64,000 bases of DNA, from contig CAVSBE010000002.1 in NCBI GenBank assembly GCA_963726135.1, positions 248,001-312,000 on the forward strand. The letters are read 5' to 3'. This DNA comes from Bog-473 sp963726135. GTDB lineage: Bacteria; Actinomycetota; Acidimicrobiia; Acidimicrobiales; RAAP-2. Position 1 is the first letter of the stretch. Every line of letters starts with the position of its first letter. The translations under genes and the position numbers were made by a program. Below the pieces are notes generated by a model. It saw nothing but the letters and a program-made list of their open reading frames with translations, was not told where the DNA came from and ran no database searches. Below are positions 52,922 through 63,999 of this stretch, one piece after another.

Positions 52922-53338
52922 GTGGACCGCACCCTTGTCATTGTGAAGCCGGACGGCGTCGAGCGGGGCCTGGCCGGTGAGATCGTCAGCAGGCTGGAGC
53001 GCAAGAAGCTGCGGCTGATCGCGGCCGAGCTCCGGGCCATCACCAAGGAGGTGGCCGAGGCGCACTATGCCGAGCACCGGGAGCGCCCGTTCTTCAGCGA
53101 CCTGGTGACCTTCATCACACGCTCGCCCTCGCTGATCATGGTCGTCGAGGGGCCCAGGGACACGTACGCCACGGTCCGCTTGATGATCGGCGCCACGAAT
53201 CCGGCCGAAGCGGCGCCGGGCACCATCCGCGGTGAGTTCGGGATCGAGACGACGGAGAACCTCGTGCACGGATCTGACTCCCACGAGTCCGCGGCGCGGG
53301 AGATCGCACTCTTCTTCCCTGGCCTCCAGGCGACCTGA
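52922..53338 (+). CDS. ndk: Nucleoside diphosphate kinase
   Basis: A 138-residue enzyme that transfers the gamma phosphate between nucleoside triphosphates through a phosphohistidine. LVIVKPDGVERGLAGEIV is the N-terminal signature, and the active-site His116 lies in ENLVHGSDSHESAAREI. Length is normal. The GTG start at 52922 is 45 bases after folC, in the same direction. No other partner is indicated. Confidence 0.96.
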   Translation: MDRTLVIVKPDGVERGLAGEIVSRLERKKLRLIAAELRAITKEVAEAHYAEHRERPFFSDLVTFITRSPSLIMVVEGPRDTYATVRLMIGATNPAEAAPGTIRGEFGIETTENLVHGSDSHESAAREIALFFPGLQAT

Positions 53339-53407
53339 CCGTTGCGCGGGATTGCCGCGTCCGACGCGCTGAAACCCAGTTCAGATAGGTGTGGCAGGCC
53401 CTCCGCC

Positions 53408-53436
53408 TTGTGAACCCTGCCCGAGTCCCATAGCCT
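53408..53436 (+). promoter_or_regulatory. Candidate promoter for the mreBCD-PBP2 operon
   Basis: TTGTGA at 53408-53413 and TAGCCT at 53431-53436 are separated by 17 bases. This fits a housekeeping sigma-factor promoter about 70 bases upstream of mreB, in the 167-base gap after ndk. The match is partial. Confidence 0.3.
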
Positions 53437-53505
53437 GTGGGCGCACCATCACGGGTGCCGGTTCCCCGGTGCCCCCAGCCGCATTCCCTCGGGAGAGTTC
53501 CAGCT

Positions 53506-54537
53506 ATGGCCGAAAATCGCCTTTCCCTCCTTGGTCGTGACATGGCCGTCGATCTCGGGACCGCCAACACGCTGGTCTACGTCCGCGGCCGCGGGATCGT
53601 GCTGAACGAGCCGTCCGTGGTCGCGGTCGACATCAAGGACGGGCGCCCGCTGGCTGTCGGGGCGGAGGCCAAGCGGATGATCGGGCGCACACCGTCGAAC
53701 ATCCAGGCCATCCGGCCGCTCAAGGACGGCGTCATCGCGGACTTCGAGATCTGCGAGAAGATGCTGCGCTACTTCATCCACCGGGTGCACCAGCGCCGCT
53801 TCGCCAAGCCGCGCATGGTGATCTGCGTGCCCTCGGGTATCACCGGTGTGGAGCGCCGCGCCGTCATGGAGGCAGCCGAGTACGCCGGGGCGCGCCGGGC
53901 CTACATCATTGAGGAGCCGATGGCGGCGGCGATCGGTGCCGGCCTGCCGGTGCACGAGCCGACGGGCAACATGGTGGTCGACATCGGTGGCGGCACGACC
54001 GAGGTCGCGGTCATCTCTCTCGGCGGCATCGTCACGAGCCAGTCGGTGCGCATCGGCGGCGACGAGCTCGACGAGGCGATCGTGTCGTTCGTCAAGAAGG
54101 AGTTCAGCCTCGCACTCGGGGAGCGCACGGCAGAGGAGATCAAGATCACCCTCGGGTCGGCCTACCCGTTGGAGCAGGAGCTGCACGCAGAGATCCGCGG
54201 CCGCGACCTCGTGAGCGGGCTCCCCAAGACGATCGTCGTCTCCACCGACGAGATCCGGCGCGCCATTGAGGAGCCGGTGTCCGCCATCATCGACGCCGTC
54301 AAGGTCACGCTGGACCGCACGCCCCCCGAGTTGGCTGCCGACATCATGGAGCAGGGCATCGTGCTCACCGGCGGCGGGGCCCTGCTGCACGGGCTCGAAG
54401 CGCGCCTGCAGCACGAGACGGGCATGCCGATCGTGGTGGCCCGGGACCCGCTCAACTGCGTCGCCGTGGGCAGCGGACAGTGCCTGGAAGAATTCGACGC
54501 GCTGAAGCGGGTGCTGATCACCACCTCCACACGCTGA
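53506..54537 (+). CDS. mreB: Rod shape-determining protein MreB
   Basis: A 343-residue actin-like ATPase that assembles under the membrane and directs lateral wall synthesis. DMAVDLGTANTLVYVRGRGI is phosphate-1, MVVDIGGGTTEVAVISLGG is phosphate-2, and GIVLTGGGALLHGLEARL is the adenosine motif. The ATG at 53506 has GGGAGAG upstream; the longer open frame is not coding. It is the first gene of mreB-mreC-mreD-PBP2, with short spacings and overlaps. Its presence implies a rod-shaped or elongating cell. Confidence 0.96.
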   Translation: MAENRLSLLGRDMAVDLGTANTLVYVRGRGIVLNEPSVVAVDIKDGRPLAVGAEAKRMIGRTPSNIQAIRPLKDGVIADFEICEKMLRYFIHRVHQRRFAKPRMVICVPSGITGVERRAVMEAAEYAGARRAYIIEEPMAAAIGAGLPVHEPTGNMVVDIGGGTTEVAVISLGGIVTSQSVRIGGDELDEAIVSFVKKEFSLALGERTAEEIKITLGSAYPLEQELHAEIRGRDLVSGLPKTIVVSTDEIRRAIEEPVSAIIDAVKVTLDRTPPELAADIMEQGIVLTGGGALLHGLEARLQHETGMPIVVARDPLNCVAVGSGQCLEEFDALKRVLITTSTR

Positions 54538-54559
54538 CCTATCGACCGGTTTCTCCTGG

Positions 54560-55396
54560 GTGGCCCGGTCCCGGCGGTCGCGCCGCACGCTCACGGTCAT
54601 CATCCTGGTCGTCGTGTCGTTGTCGCTCATCTCGCTCGACCTCAACGGGCGTACGCACAGCCTGACGTCGGGGATCAAGTCGGCAGCCGACGACGTCTAT
54701 GCGCCGCTGCGCCAAGGCGTCCTCGACATCACCAGCCCGATCGGCAATTTCTTCGCGGGCGCCTTCAACTACGGCTCGGTGCAGGCCCAGAACGAGCAGT
54801 TGCAGCGGACCATCGGTCAACTCCGGGCCGCGCGCAGCGAACGGGGGTTCGAGGAGAACCAGTTGCGCGAGCTCATGGCACTCCAGAATCTCCCGTTCCT
54901 GCAGTCGCTGCCGATCGTCACCGCGCAGACGCAGAACGAGTATTCGTCGAATTTCACGGCGACCATCACGCTGGACAAGGGTCGCGACGAGGGCGTCGAC
55001 GTCGGCTTCCCGGTCGTCGGGGCGGGTGGACTGGTGGGCCAGGTGATCCAGGCGTTCCACCACACCTCAGTCGTCCGCCTCGTCACCGACGGGCAGTCCA
55101 AGGTCGGCGTGGTGTTCGGTCGCAGCAACCAGTACTCCGGCATCGTCGACGGCCAGGGCCCCTCCAACCCCATGACGGCGGACCTGGTGGCGCCCCGCAC
55201 GCCGCTGCACAAGGGCGAGGAGATGTACACGAGCGGGCTCGACGCCGCGTCGTTCCCACCGGGTATACCGGTCGCGACCGTCAAGTCCTTCCACACCGCC
55301 GCCGGGGCGAGCCAGGTGAGCATCGTGGTGGATCCGGCGGCCAACCTCAGCCAGCTCGCCTACGTCGACGTCGTGCAGTGGGTGCCGCCGGCATGA
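54560..55396 (+). CDS. mreC: Rod shape-determining protein MreC
   Basis: A 278-residue membrane-anchored scaffold. The N-terminus has an Arg-rich start and one membrane helix (LTVIILVVVSLSLISLDLNG). A coiled coil (QAQNEQLQRTIGQLRAARSE) and then the beta-domain with ITLDKGRDEGVDVGFPVVG and GLVGQVIQAFHHTSVVRLVT follow. It sits outside the cytoplasmic membrane and links MreB to the wall enzymes. The GTG start lies 22 bases after mreB, and the stop overlaps mreD. Confidence 0.93.
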   Translation: MARSRRSRRTLTVIILVVVSLSLISLDLNGRTHSLTSGIKSAADDVYAPLRQGVLDITSPIGNFFAGAFNYGSVQAQNEQLQRTIGQLRAARSERGFEENQLRELMALQNLPFLQSLPIVTAQTQNEYSSNFTATITLDKGRDEGVDVGFPVVGAGGLVGQVIQAFHHTSVVRLVTDGQSKVGVVFGRSNQYSGIVDGQGPSNPMTADLVAPRTPLHKGEEMYTSGLDAASFPPGIPVATVKSFHTAAGASQVSIVVDPAANLSQLAYVDVVQWVPPA

Positions 55397-55929
55397 CGGC
55401 CCGCTCCGTGGCGCGTGTGGCGCTGGTGATCTTCGTCGTGCTGATGGTGCAACAGACGGTGATCATCGCGTTGCGTGTCGGCGGCGCCCATCCCGACCTC
55501 CTCTGGCTGCTCCCCATCAGCGCCGCGCTGCTCGACGGGCCCGAGACGGGTGCCATTGTGGGGTTCTGGGCCGGGCTGGCCTTCGATCTGGTGCTTCCGA
55601 CGCCGTTCGGGCTGTCCGCCCTGGTCGGGTGCCTGCTGGGCTACGTCACGGGGTCGCTGGCGGCGCCGGTCGACCCCCGGGCGACCTGGCTCAAGCCGGT
55701 GGCCGCGCTCGCGGGGAGCGTCGCAGCGGACATGCTGTTTGCCGTGCTCGGCGCAATCCTCGGACAGGACCAGATGGTGCAGATCGACTTCCTGGCGCTC
55801 TTCATCGTCGTGGGTGTCTCGAGCCTCGTGTTCATTGTCCCGGTCAGCCGTCTGATGCGGTGGGCCCTGGCCGGGGAGAACAACCGCCGCTCGCTGGTCT
55901 CGGCCGAGGCCGACAGCAGGCTCTGGTGA
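55393..55929 (+). CDS. mreD: Rod shape-determining protein MreD
   Basis: A 178-residue integral membrane protein with about five helices, including RVALVIFVVLMVQQTVIIAL and LLWLLPISAALLDGPETGAI. The ATG overlaps the mreC stop by 4 bases (ATGA), and the stop overlaps the PBP2 start, so the four genes are translationally linked. The family has little sequence conservation; the call rests mainly on hydrophobicity, length and position. Confidence 0.9.
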   Translation: MTARSVARVALVIFVVLMVQQTVIIALRVGGAHPDLLWLLPISAALLDGPETGAIVGFWAGLAFDLVLPTPFGLSALVGCLLGYVTGSLAAPVDPRATWLKPVAALAGSVAADMLFAVLGAILGQDQMVQIDFLALFIVVGVSSLVFIVPVSRLMRWALAGENNRRSLVSAEADSRLW

Positions 55930-58151
55930 AGCGGACACTCCGCCACCCCATCCGCGGCGACCGGCTCCACCCCAAGCCCTCGACCCGTTCGCCGCGCCGC
56001 CGCGCGCGGCGCAGCGATGCACGCCAGCCGCGCATGCGTCCACGCAAGAGCGTCAACGTCGCCTCCATCGTCGGCTCGCCCGAGGAGGAGGAGTCGCGGC
56101 CGAACCTCCGGCTGCGGATCGTGGGGATCGCCGTGCTGCTCCTCTTCGGCGTACTCGTCCTGCGCCTGTGGACGCTCCAGGTGGTGGAGGGCAAGACCTA
56201 TGCCGCCGCCGTGACACGGAACCAGGTGCGCGTCGCGAGCATCCCGGCGCCGCGGGGCGAGATCGTCGACCGCAACGCCACCGTCCTCGTGTCCAACATC
56301 CCGCAGGAGGAGATCCTGCTCTCGCGCGCCGAGGCAGCACAGAACCCGGGCATCATCGGCATGGTGGCCGCGCTGGTGGGGCAGACGCCGAAGCAGGTGC
56401 AGGCGTCCGTCAACAACAACCAGTACAGCCCGTACGAGCCCGTGCCCGTCGCGGTCGGCGTGTCTGCCGCCACGGTGCAATTCCTCCAGACGCACCAAGC
56501 GGACTACCCCGGCGTCAGCATCGAAACCGTGGCGCAGCGCACCTACCCCCAGGGAGGGACCACCGCCACCCACATCCTCGGCTACGTCGGCGACATCTCC
56601 CCGGCCTACCTGGCCGCCCACCCCAACGTCGGCTACACCCAGGGGAGCCAGATCGGGGTGTCGGGGATCGAGGCACAGTACGAGCCCTACCTGCGCGGAG
56701 TCGCCGGCCGGCAGGCTCTCTCGGTCGACAGCAAGGGCACGGTGGTGGGCACGCTCAGCACGACCGCCCCCCAGATCGGCGACTCGGTCGTCCTGAACAT
56801 CGACGCCGGGCTCCAGCAGCAGGTGCAGAACGACCTGCAGCAGCAGATCATGGCCGACCGCAACACGCTGGACGCCATCGACAACCGGTATCCGCCGGCC
56901 AAGGACGGTGCCGTGATCGTGATGAACCCGCAGAACGGCCAGGTGCTGGCGCTCGCCTCCTACCCCAATTACGACCTCAACGAGTGGGTGGGCGGCATCT
57001 CCTCGGCCAACTTCACCGCGCTGCAGGCGTCGGGAGCGGAGAACAATTATGTCACCGAGGGCCAGTACACCCCGGGGTCGACGTTCAAGCTCGTCACGGC
57101 TACGGCCGCGCTCCAGGACGGACTGTGGCCGGTCGACAAGTACTACGACGACACCGGCAGCTTCAAGATCCCGGGCTGCCCGGCCGCGGGTGTGGTCAGC
57201 ACACAGGGCTGCGTGCTGAGCGACAACCCCGGCGACGGCACCGGCGAGTACAACATCTCGGGCGCGCTCACGGTCTCGAGCGATTCGTTCTTCTACAACC
57301 TGGGCGACATGTTCTGGACCGCCCGCGGTCAGTTTGGCGACACGGCCATCCAGAACGAAGCCTCCCTGTACGGCGAGGGGACCATCACCGGCATCGACCT
57401 CCCCGGGGAGGCGCAGGGGCGTCTCGACGGCTACCTGACCCGGGCCAAGCTCCATGCCGAAGCCCCCAAGGCCTTTCCCTACACCCCGTCGTGGTACACC
57501 GGTGACAACATCGAGATGGCCTTCGGCCAGGGTGAGACCGTGCTGACGCCCATAGAGCAGGCGGTGGCCTACTCGACCTTCGCCAACGGGGGAACCCGCT
57601 ACGCGCCACAGGTGGCCAACCAGGTCGTCGACCCCCTCACGGGCAAGGTGATTAAGAAACTGGCGCCGCAGGTGACCGGGCACGTCGCCATCTCCCCGGT
57701 CAACTACTCGGCCCTGCTGCAGGGTTTCGAGGGCGTCATCTCCAATCCCAACGGCACCGCCTACGGGGACTTCCAGGGCTTCCCGACGTCGTGGAACCTG
57801 GCCGGCAAGACGGGAACCGCCTCGAACCAGAAGGGTCTCGAGCCCAACAGCTGGTTCGTGGCGTTCGGCCCCAACCCGAACCCGACCTACCTCGTGCTGG
57901 CCGTCATCGACCAGGGCGGCTACGGCGCCTCGGCGGCGGCGCCGCTGGTGCGCAACATCTTCAACTACATCGCCGCCAACCCCGTCAGCCCGCAGGTGAA
58001 GACGCCGACCCCGGCTGCCCCGCCCAGCCAGACGGTGCCCCAGACCAACGCTCCGCTCGGGACGCCGACCACGACGACCACGACCGCGGCGCCCGGCACG
58101 ACGGGCTCCACCGGCACGGGCACGACCAGCACGACGAAACCGGGCCCTTGA
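55926..58151 (+). CDS. mrdA: Penicillin-binding protein 2 (peptidoglycan transpeptidase)
   Basis: A 741-residue elongation-specific transpeptidase. An Arg-rich cytoplasmic N-terminus of about 75 residues precedes one membrane helix (IVGIAVLLLFGVLVLRLWTL). The dimerisation domain begins IPAPRGEIVDRNATVLVSNI. The transpeptidase motifs are TPGSTFKLVTA (S-x-x-K), VSSDSFFYN (SxN-like) and AGKTGTAS (KTG). The C-terminus ends in a long Pro/Thr/Ala/Gly linker rich in TTTTTT. The GTG start overlaps mreD. It acts with MreBCD in side-wall growth; a rodA partner is not in the cluster. Confidence 0.94.
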   Translation: MKRTLRHPIRGDRLHPKPSTRSPRRRARRSDARQPRMRPRKSVNVASIVGSPEEEESRPNLRLRIVGIAVLLLFGVLVLRLWTLQVVEGKTYAAAVTRNQVRVASIPAPRGEIVDRNATVLVSNIPQEEILLSRAEAAQNPGIIGMVAALVGQTPKQVQASVNNNQYSPYEPVPVAVGVSAATVQFLQTHQADYPGVSIETVAQRTYPQGGTTATHILGYVGDISPAYLAAHPNVGYTQGSQIGVSGIEAQYEPYLRGVAGRQALSVDSKGTVVGTLSTTAPQIGDSVVLNIDAGLQQQVQNDLQQQIMADRNTLDAIDNRYPPAKDGAVIVMNPQNGQVLALASYPNYDLNEWVGGISSANFTALQASGAENNYVTEGQYTPGSTFKLVTATAALQDGLWPVDKYYDDTGSFKIPGCPAAGVVSTQGCVLSDNPGDGTGEYNISGALTVSSDSFFYNLGDMFWTARGQFGDTAIQNEASLYGEGTITGIDLPGEAQGRLDGYLTRAKLHAEAPKAFPYTPSWYTGDNIEMAFGQGETVLTPIEQAVAYSTFANGGTRYAPQVANQVVDPLTGKVIKKLAPQVTGHVAISPVNYSALLQGFEGVISNPNGTAYGDFQGFPTSWNLAGKTGTASNQKGLEPNSWFVAFGPNPNPTYLVLAVIDQGGYGASAAAPLVRNIFNYIAANPVSPQVKTPTPAAPPSQTVPQTNAPLGTPTTTTTTAAPGTTGSTGTGTTSTTKPGP

Positions 58152-58173
58152 GGGTCCCGTAGGGTTGGCGGTC

Positions 58174-60109
<1,936 letters not shown>

Positions 60110-60120
<11 letters not shown>

Positions 60121-60931
60121 GGCGGAGGAGCCCGGGGCCCAGCGCCGCCTTCGCCTGCGCTTCACCAAGGCGGGCAAGATCCGCTTCACGAGCCACCGGG
60201 ACGTGGCGCGCATCTGGGAACGGGCATTGCGCCGAAGCCGGCTCCCCGTGGCCTACTCGCAGGGTTTCGTGCCCCACCCTCTCGTCAGCTTCGGGCTGGC
60301 CCTGCCCACCGGCTGCGAGTCGCACGGCGAGTACCTGGACGTCCGCCTCGGACCGGCGGCACCCGAGGAGATCCCGATGTCACGGCTGCCGGCGGCCCTG
60401 ACCGACCTGTTGCCCGCAGGGATCGATGTCACCGGCGCCGCGCTAGTCGATAAAGCGGAGGGATCGCTCCAGCAGGAGGTAGGATCGTGCGATTGGGAGC
60501 TGGAGGTGCTCGGCGTGCCAGGTGAGGAGCTGCAGGAGCGGGTCGAAAAGGTGCTCGCTGCTCCCATCCTCACGGTCAGGCGGGAGCGGAAGGGTCGTCA
60601 AACCGAGGACGACATCCGACCGGCCATCCTGGCACTGTCCGTGACCAGTCCCAACGGTCATCTCCGAGCGGAACTGGCCACGCATCCGCGTGGCGTCCGG
60701 CCGGCCGACCTGCTAGCGGCCCTGGGTACCGACACGGTGCCCGGACGGGCCTGTCGAACGCATCAATGGATCGAACGCAACGGCGCACGGTTCGAGCCGC
60801 TCCCCGTGAGCGAGCCCGGGACCCGTGCCGACGCGACACAGCACGCGAGGAGGGACTTCCCTCATGTCCGAGACGGAAACCAGCCAGACCCCGGAGGGTC
60901 GCCCCCCGGAGGAGGCAGCGCGGAGCGCTAG
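60110..60931 (+). CDS. TIGR03936-family (DUF2344) protein
   Basis: A 273-residue protein paired with the radical SAM gene. LRLRFTKAGKIRFTSHRDVA, RRSRLPVAYSQGFVPHPLVS and FGLALPTGCESHGEYLDVRL are family hallmarks. The start is GTG 60110, overlapping the upstream stop by 11 bases. The 3' end overlaps the RNase E/G start by 68 bases; the last 45 residues are low-complexity and probably unconserved. The function is unknown, but the constant pairing suggests one pathway, perhaps RNA or ribosome modification (inference). Confidence 0.85.
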
Positions 60932-62465
60932 CCCCCCGGACGCGGCGCGTCAGGCGCCCAGGCCGAAGCCCAAGATCGGGGACACCCGGCCCGCGCCCGC
61001 CGCGCCCGCCGCGCCCCCGCCCCCGAAGGCGCCGGCCCCCGTCGTGCCCCTCGTGCGGCCGGGTGCCACCGCGCTGGTGGAGCAGGGAGCGGACGTGGCG
61101 GGGCCCGAAGGGCCTGCCGGGGAGAGCGCGGACGGGCCGGGCAAGCCGGCGCGCGGCCGGCGCCGCTCGGGGCGGGAGCGGCGCTCCAAGCAGGTGGGCC
61201 GGTACCTGGTCTGCGTGCACGTCCAACCCCACATGACCCAGATCGCCATGCTCGAGGGTCGCACGCTGGTCGAGCACTACGTGTCACGGGCCGCCGACGA
61301 CACCAACCAGATCGACGGCAACGTCTACCGGGGCCGGGTCCAGAACGTCCTGCCCGGCATGGAGGCGGCCTTCGTCGACATCGGCATCCCCAAGAACGCC
61401 GTCCTGTACCGGGGCGACGTCCGCTATGACCGGGACGACATCGAGGGCGGGACGTCCCAGCAGCCCCGCATCGAGGACGTGCTCAAGGCCGGCCAGGTCA
61501 TCCTGTGCCAGGTCACCAAGAACCCCATCGGGGCCAAGGGCGCCCGTCTGACCCAGGAGGTGTCGCTGCCCGGGCGCTTTGCCGTCCTCGTGCCCAACTC
61601 GAGCGCCTTCGGGATCTCCAAGCGCCTCGGGGACACCGAGCGGCGGCGGCTGCGCCGCGTCATCGACGAAGTGAAGCCGGCCGGCCACGGGATGATCGTG
61701 CGCACGGCGGCCGAGGGTGTCTCGGCGGAGGAGCTCCAGCGCGACGTCAGCTCCCTGCTCGACCAGTGGAACGCCATCGAGGCCGAGGCCAAGCGGTCGG
61801 CCGCCCCTGGCCTGCTCTACCGCGAACCCGAGCTGTCGGTGCGGATCCTGCGCGAGGAGCTCAACGCGGAGTACCGGGGCGTCGTGATCGACGACCTGGC
61901 GCTCTTCGAGCAGGTGCGCGACTACGTGCGGGCGGTCAGCCCCGAGCTCTCCGACCGCGTCGAGTACTACGACCCCGAGGTCGAGGGCCTGCCCATCTTC
62001 GAGCGCTATCACGTGCACGAGCAGCTCCACAAGGCACTCGACCGCAAGGTCTGGCTGCCCTCGGGCGGCTCGCTGATCATCGAGCGCACCGAGGCGCTGA
62101 CCGTGATCGACGTCAACACCGGGAAGAACGTCGGCAAGACGAACCTGGAGGAGACCGTCTACCGGAACAACCTGGAGGCGGCCGAGGAGGTGGCGCGCCA
62201 GCTCCGGCTGCGTGACATCGGGGGGATCATCGTCATCGACTTCATCGACATGGAGGTGCGGGAGAACCGGGACAAGGTGGCGGCGGCGCTGCGTAACGCG
62301 CTGGCCCGGGACAAGACCCGGACCCAGGTCTTCGACATCTCCGAGCTGGGCCTCGTGGAGATGACCCGCAAGCGCGTCTCGGAGGGCCTGCTCGAGACGC
62401 TGTCCAGCGAATGCGCCGTCTGCGGGGGGCGGGGCGTGACGCTCGACGACTCCGTTCTGCGCTAG
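60864..62465 (+). CDS. rne: Ribonuclease E/G
   Basis: A 533-residue endoribonuclease. A low-complexity Pro/Ala/Arg N-terminus of about 110 residues precedes the S1-like start (RYLVCVHVQPHMTQIAMLEG, NVYRGRVQNVLPGMEAAFVD). GMIVRTAAEGVSAEELQRDV and LTVIDVNTGKNVGKTNLEET (metal-binding Asp) form the catalytic core. The end has SSECAVCGGRGVTLDD, the zinc-link-like Cys pair. ATG 60864 is preceded by GAGGAGG and lies inside the upstream gene. It processes rRNA, tRNA and mRNA at the membrane or in the cytoplasm. Confidence 0.93.
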   Translation: MSETETSQTPEGRPPEEAARSASPPDAARQAPRPKPKIGDTRPAPAAPAAPPPPKAPAPVVPLVRPGATALVEQGADVAGPEGPAGESADGPGKPARGRRRSGRERRSKQVGRYLVCVHVQPHMTQIAMLEGRTLVEHYVSRAADDTNQIDGNVYRGRVQNVLPGMEAAFVDIGIPKNAVLYRGDVRYDRDDIEGGTSQQPRIEDVLKAGQVILCQVTKNPIGAKGARLTQEVSLPGRFAVLVPNSSAFGISKRLGDTERRRLRRVIDEVKPAGHGMIVRTAAEGVSAEELQRDVSSLLDQWNAIEAEAKRSAAPGLLYREPELSVRILREELNAEYRGVVIDDLALFEQVRDYVRAVSPELSDRVEYYDPEVEGLPIFERYHVHEQLHKALDRKVWLPSGGSLIIERTEALTVIDVNTGKNVGKTNLEETVYRNNLEAAEEVARQLRLRDIGGIIVIDFIDMEVRENRDKVAAALRNALARDKTRTQVFDISELGLVEMTRKRVSEGLLETLSSECAVCGGRGVTLDDSVLR

Positions 62466-62477
62466 GATCTCCGCCTT

Positions 62478-62792
62478 ATGTACGCCGTGATCAGGTCCGG
62501 AGGAAAGCAGGAGCGCGTCGCCGAGGGTCAGCGCGTGCGCGTCGAGCTGCTGGGCCAGCCGGTCGGTGCCGAGGTGTCGCTCGAACCCGTCCTGGTGGTG
62601 GACGGCGCACGGGTCCTGGCCACTCCCGAGCAGCTGGCCGGTGCCTCGGTCACGGCCAAGGTGGTCGGCTCCGAGCTGGGTCCCAAAATCAACGCCATGA
62701 CCTACAAGTCCAAGTCGAACCAGCGTCGCCGGTGGGGCCACCGCCAGCACTACGCCACGCTGGAGATCACCGCCATCACGGCGGCCGGGTAG
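62478..62792 (+). CDS. rplU: 50S ribosomal protein L21
   Basis: A 104-residue ribosomal protein binding 23S rRNA. MYAVIRSGGKQERVAEGQRV is the universal N-terminus, and FKAKS-like YKSKSNQRRRWGHRQHYATL is the conserved basic C-terminal block. It starts 12 bases after rne and is followed by rpmA after 15 bases, in the standard order. Confidence 0.97.
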   Translation: MYAVIRSGGKQERVAEGQRVRVELLGQPVGAEVSLEPVLVVDGARVLATPEQLAGASVTAKVVGSELGPKINAMTYKSKSNQRRRWGHRQHYATLEITAITAAG

Positions 62793-62807
62793 TCCGAGGA
62801 GTCCGAC

Positions 62808-63059
62808 ATGTCAAAGACCAAGGGTGGCGGGTCGACCCGCAACGGCCGCGACTCGGCGGCGCAGCGCCTCGGGGTGAAGCGGTTCGACGGCGCCGCGGTG
62901 ACCGCCGGCTCAATCATCGTGCGCCAGCGGGGGACGAAGGTCTACCCGGGCGCCAACGTCGGCCGGGGCGGCGACGACACGCTCTTCGCGACGGCCGACG
63001 GCACCGTGAAGTTCAGCGAGCGCCGCGGCCGCAAGCACGTCAGCATCGTCACCGGCTGA
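62808..63059 (+). CDS. rpmA: 50S ribosomal protein L27
   Basis: An 83-residue ribosomal protein whose N-terminus reaches the peptidyl-transferase centre. MSKTKGGGSTRNGRDSAAQR, then IIVRQRGTKVYPGANVGRGG, matches the family. The ATG has a GAGGAG site upstream (63 kb side of the L21 stop). The obg GTPase gene that often follows is absent; a VOC protein is next. Confidence 0.97.
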   Translation: MSKTKGGGSTRNGRDSAAQRLGVKRFDGAAVTAGSIIVRQRGTKVYPGANVGRGGDDTLFATADGTVKFSERRGRKHVSIVTG

Positions 63060-63085
63060 CGCAGGCCTGCGTCCGGTCTGGTCCG

Positions 63086-63469
63086 ATGCCGATCGAGCTG
63101 GACCACCTGATCCTGGCGGTCAACGACCGGCACGAGACCGTCGCCTTCTACACCGACCTCCTAGGGCTGACCCACGAGGGCGAGGTCCCTCCCTTCGATG
63201 TGCTGCGGGTGACGGAGAGCTTCACCCTGCAGGTCGCCCCGTGGGGCACCTCGGGGGGAGAACACCTGGCGTTCGCGCTGACGCGCAACGAGTTCGACGA
63301 GGCCTTCGCCCGGGTACGGGCGGCCGGCATCCCCTACGGCGACTCCTTCCACGACGTCGGCAACATGCGCGGGCCCGGAGTCGAGCCCGGCGCCCGCGGA
63401 CCGGGGAGGGCGCTCTACTTCTTCGACCCGAGCCGGCACCTCATTGAGATCAGGCACTACGAGGAGTAG
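63086..63469 (+). CDS. VOC-family (glyoxalase-like) protein
   Basis: A 127-residue single-domain VOC protein. MPIELDHLILAVNDRHETVA (metal-binding His), FYTDLLGLTHEG and the final ALYFFDPSRHLIEIRHYEE (metal-binding Glu) are typical of glyoxalase/bleomycin-resistance/dioxygenase proteins. The ATG at 63086 is 26 bases after rpmA. Substrate unknown. It converges with a second VOC gene. Confidence 0.87.
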   Translation: MPIELDHLILAVNDRHETVAFYTDLLGLTHEGEVPPFDVLRVTESFTLQVAPWGTSGGEHLAFALTRNEFDEAFARVRAAGIPYGDSFHDVGNMRGPGVEPGARGPGRALYFFDPSRHLIEIRHYEE

Positions 63470-63494
63470 CCCCTGAGCGGGCCGGGTCAGTCGG

Positions 63495-63869
63495 TCAGCT
63501 CGCCGACGGCCTCTCGTGCAGCTCGATCCCGTTGCCCCAGGGGTCGCTCGTGAAGGCCTGCCTGCGGCCGGTCTCTCCTACGGCGATCGGGTCCGACACT
63601 TGCAGGCCCCGGTCCCGCAGCTCGGCCACTGTGGCGGTGAGATCGTCGAAGACGAGGGCGAAATGCTGGCCCACGTTCTGCGGCACCGTCGCCTCGATCA
63701 GGTGGACCTGCTGGCCGTTGGCCGTATCGAGCCAGGCGCCGGCGAAGCCGAAGTCGGGCCGGGTGAAGTTCTGCACGAGACCGAGCGTCCCGGTGTAGAA
63801 GGCGATGCCCCCTTCGACGTCGGGGACGTTGAGGGCGACGTGGTCGACGCCGATCGGGGTGACGGTCAC
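63495..63869 (-). CDS. VOC-family (glyoxalase-like) protein
   Basis: A 124-residue VOC protein on the opposite strand. IGVDHVALNVPDVEGGIAFY is the first half with the metal-binding His, FYTGTLGLVQNFTRPDFGFA follows, and the second half ends RRQAFTSDPWGNGIELHERP with the metal-binding Glu. It is not closely similar to the neighbouring VOC protein, so it is not a recent duplicate. Substrate unknown. Confidence 0.87.
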   Translation of the reverse strand: MTVTPIGVDHVALNVPDVEGGIAFYTGTLGLVQNFTRPDFGFAGAWLDTANGQQVHLIEATVPQNVGQHFALVFDDLTATVAELRDRGLQVSDPIAVGETGRRQAFTSDPWGNGIELHERPSAS

Positions 63870-63909
63870 GCCGCGACTCTACGGCCTCGTGCGCCGTCCC
63901 GCCGACCGT

Positions 63910-63999
63910 TCAGTGGAGTGACCCGACCACGTGGCGGACGACGGCAGCGACGGCCGGCACGGCGGCCGCACCGACGCCGGCGATGGCCGCGATCTCCAT
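63910..63999 (-). CDS. Possible gene end at the right edge
   Basis: A minus-strand frame ends at TGA 63910-63912 and continues to the window edge. The last 29 codons give a hydrophobic stretch (IAGVGAAAVPAVAAVVRHVV). It may be the C-terminus of a membrane protein whose start is outside the window, or a chance frame. Confidence 0.3.
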   Translation of the reverse strand: MEIAAIAGVGAAAVPAVAAVVRHVVGSLH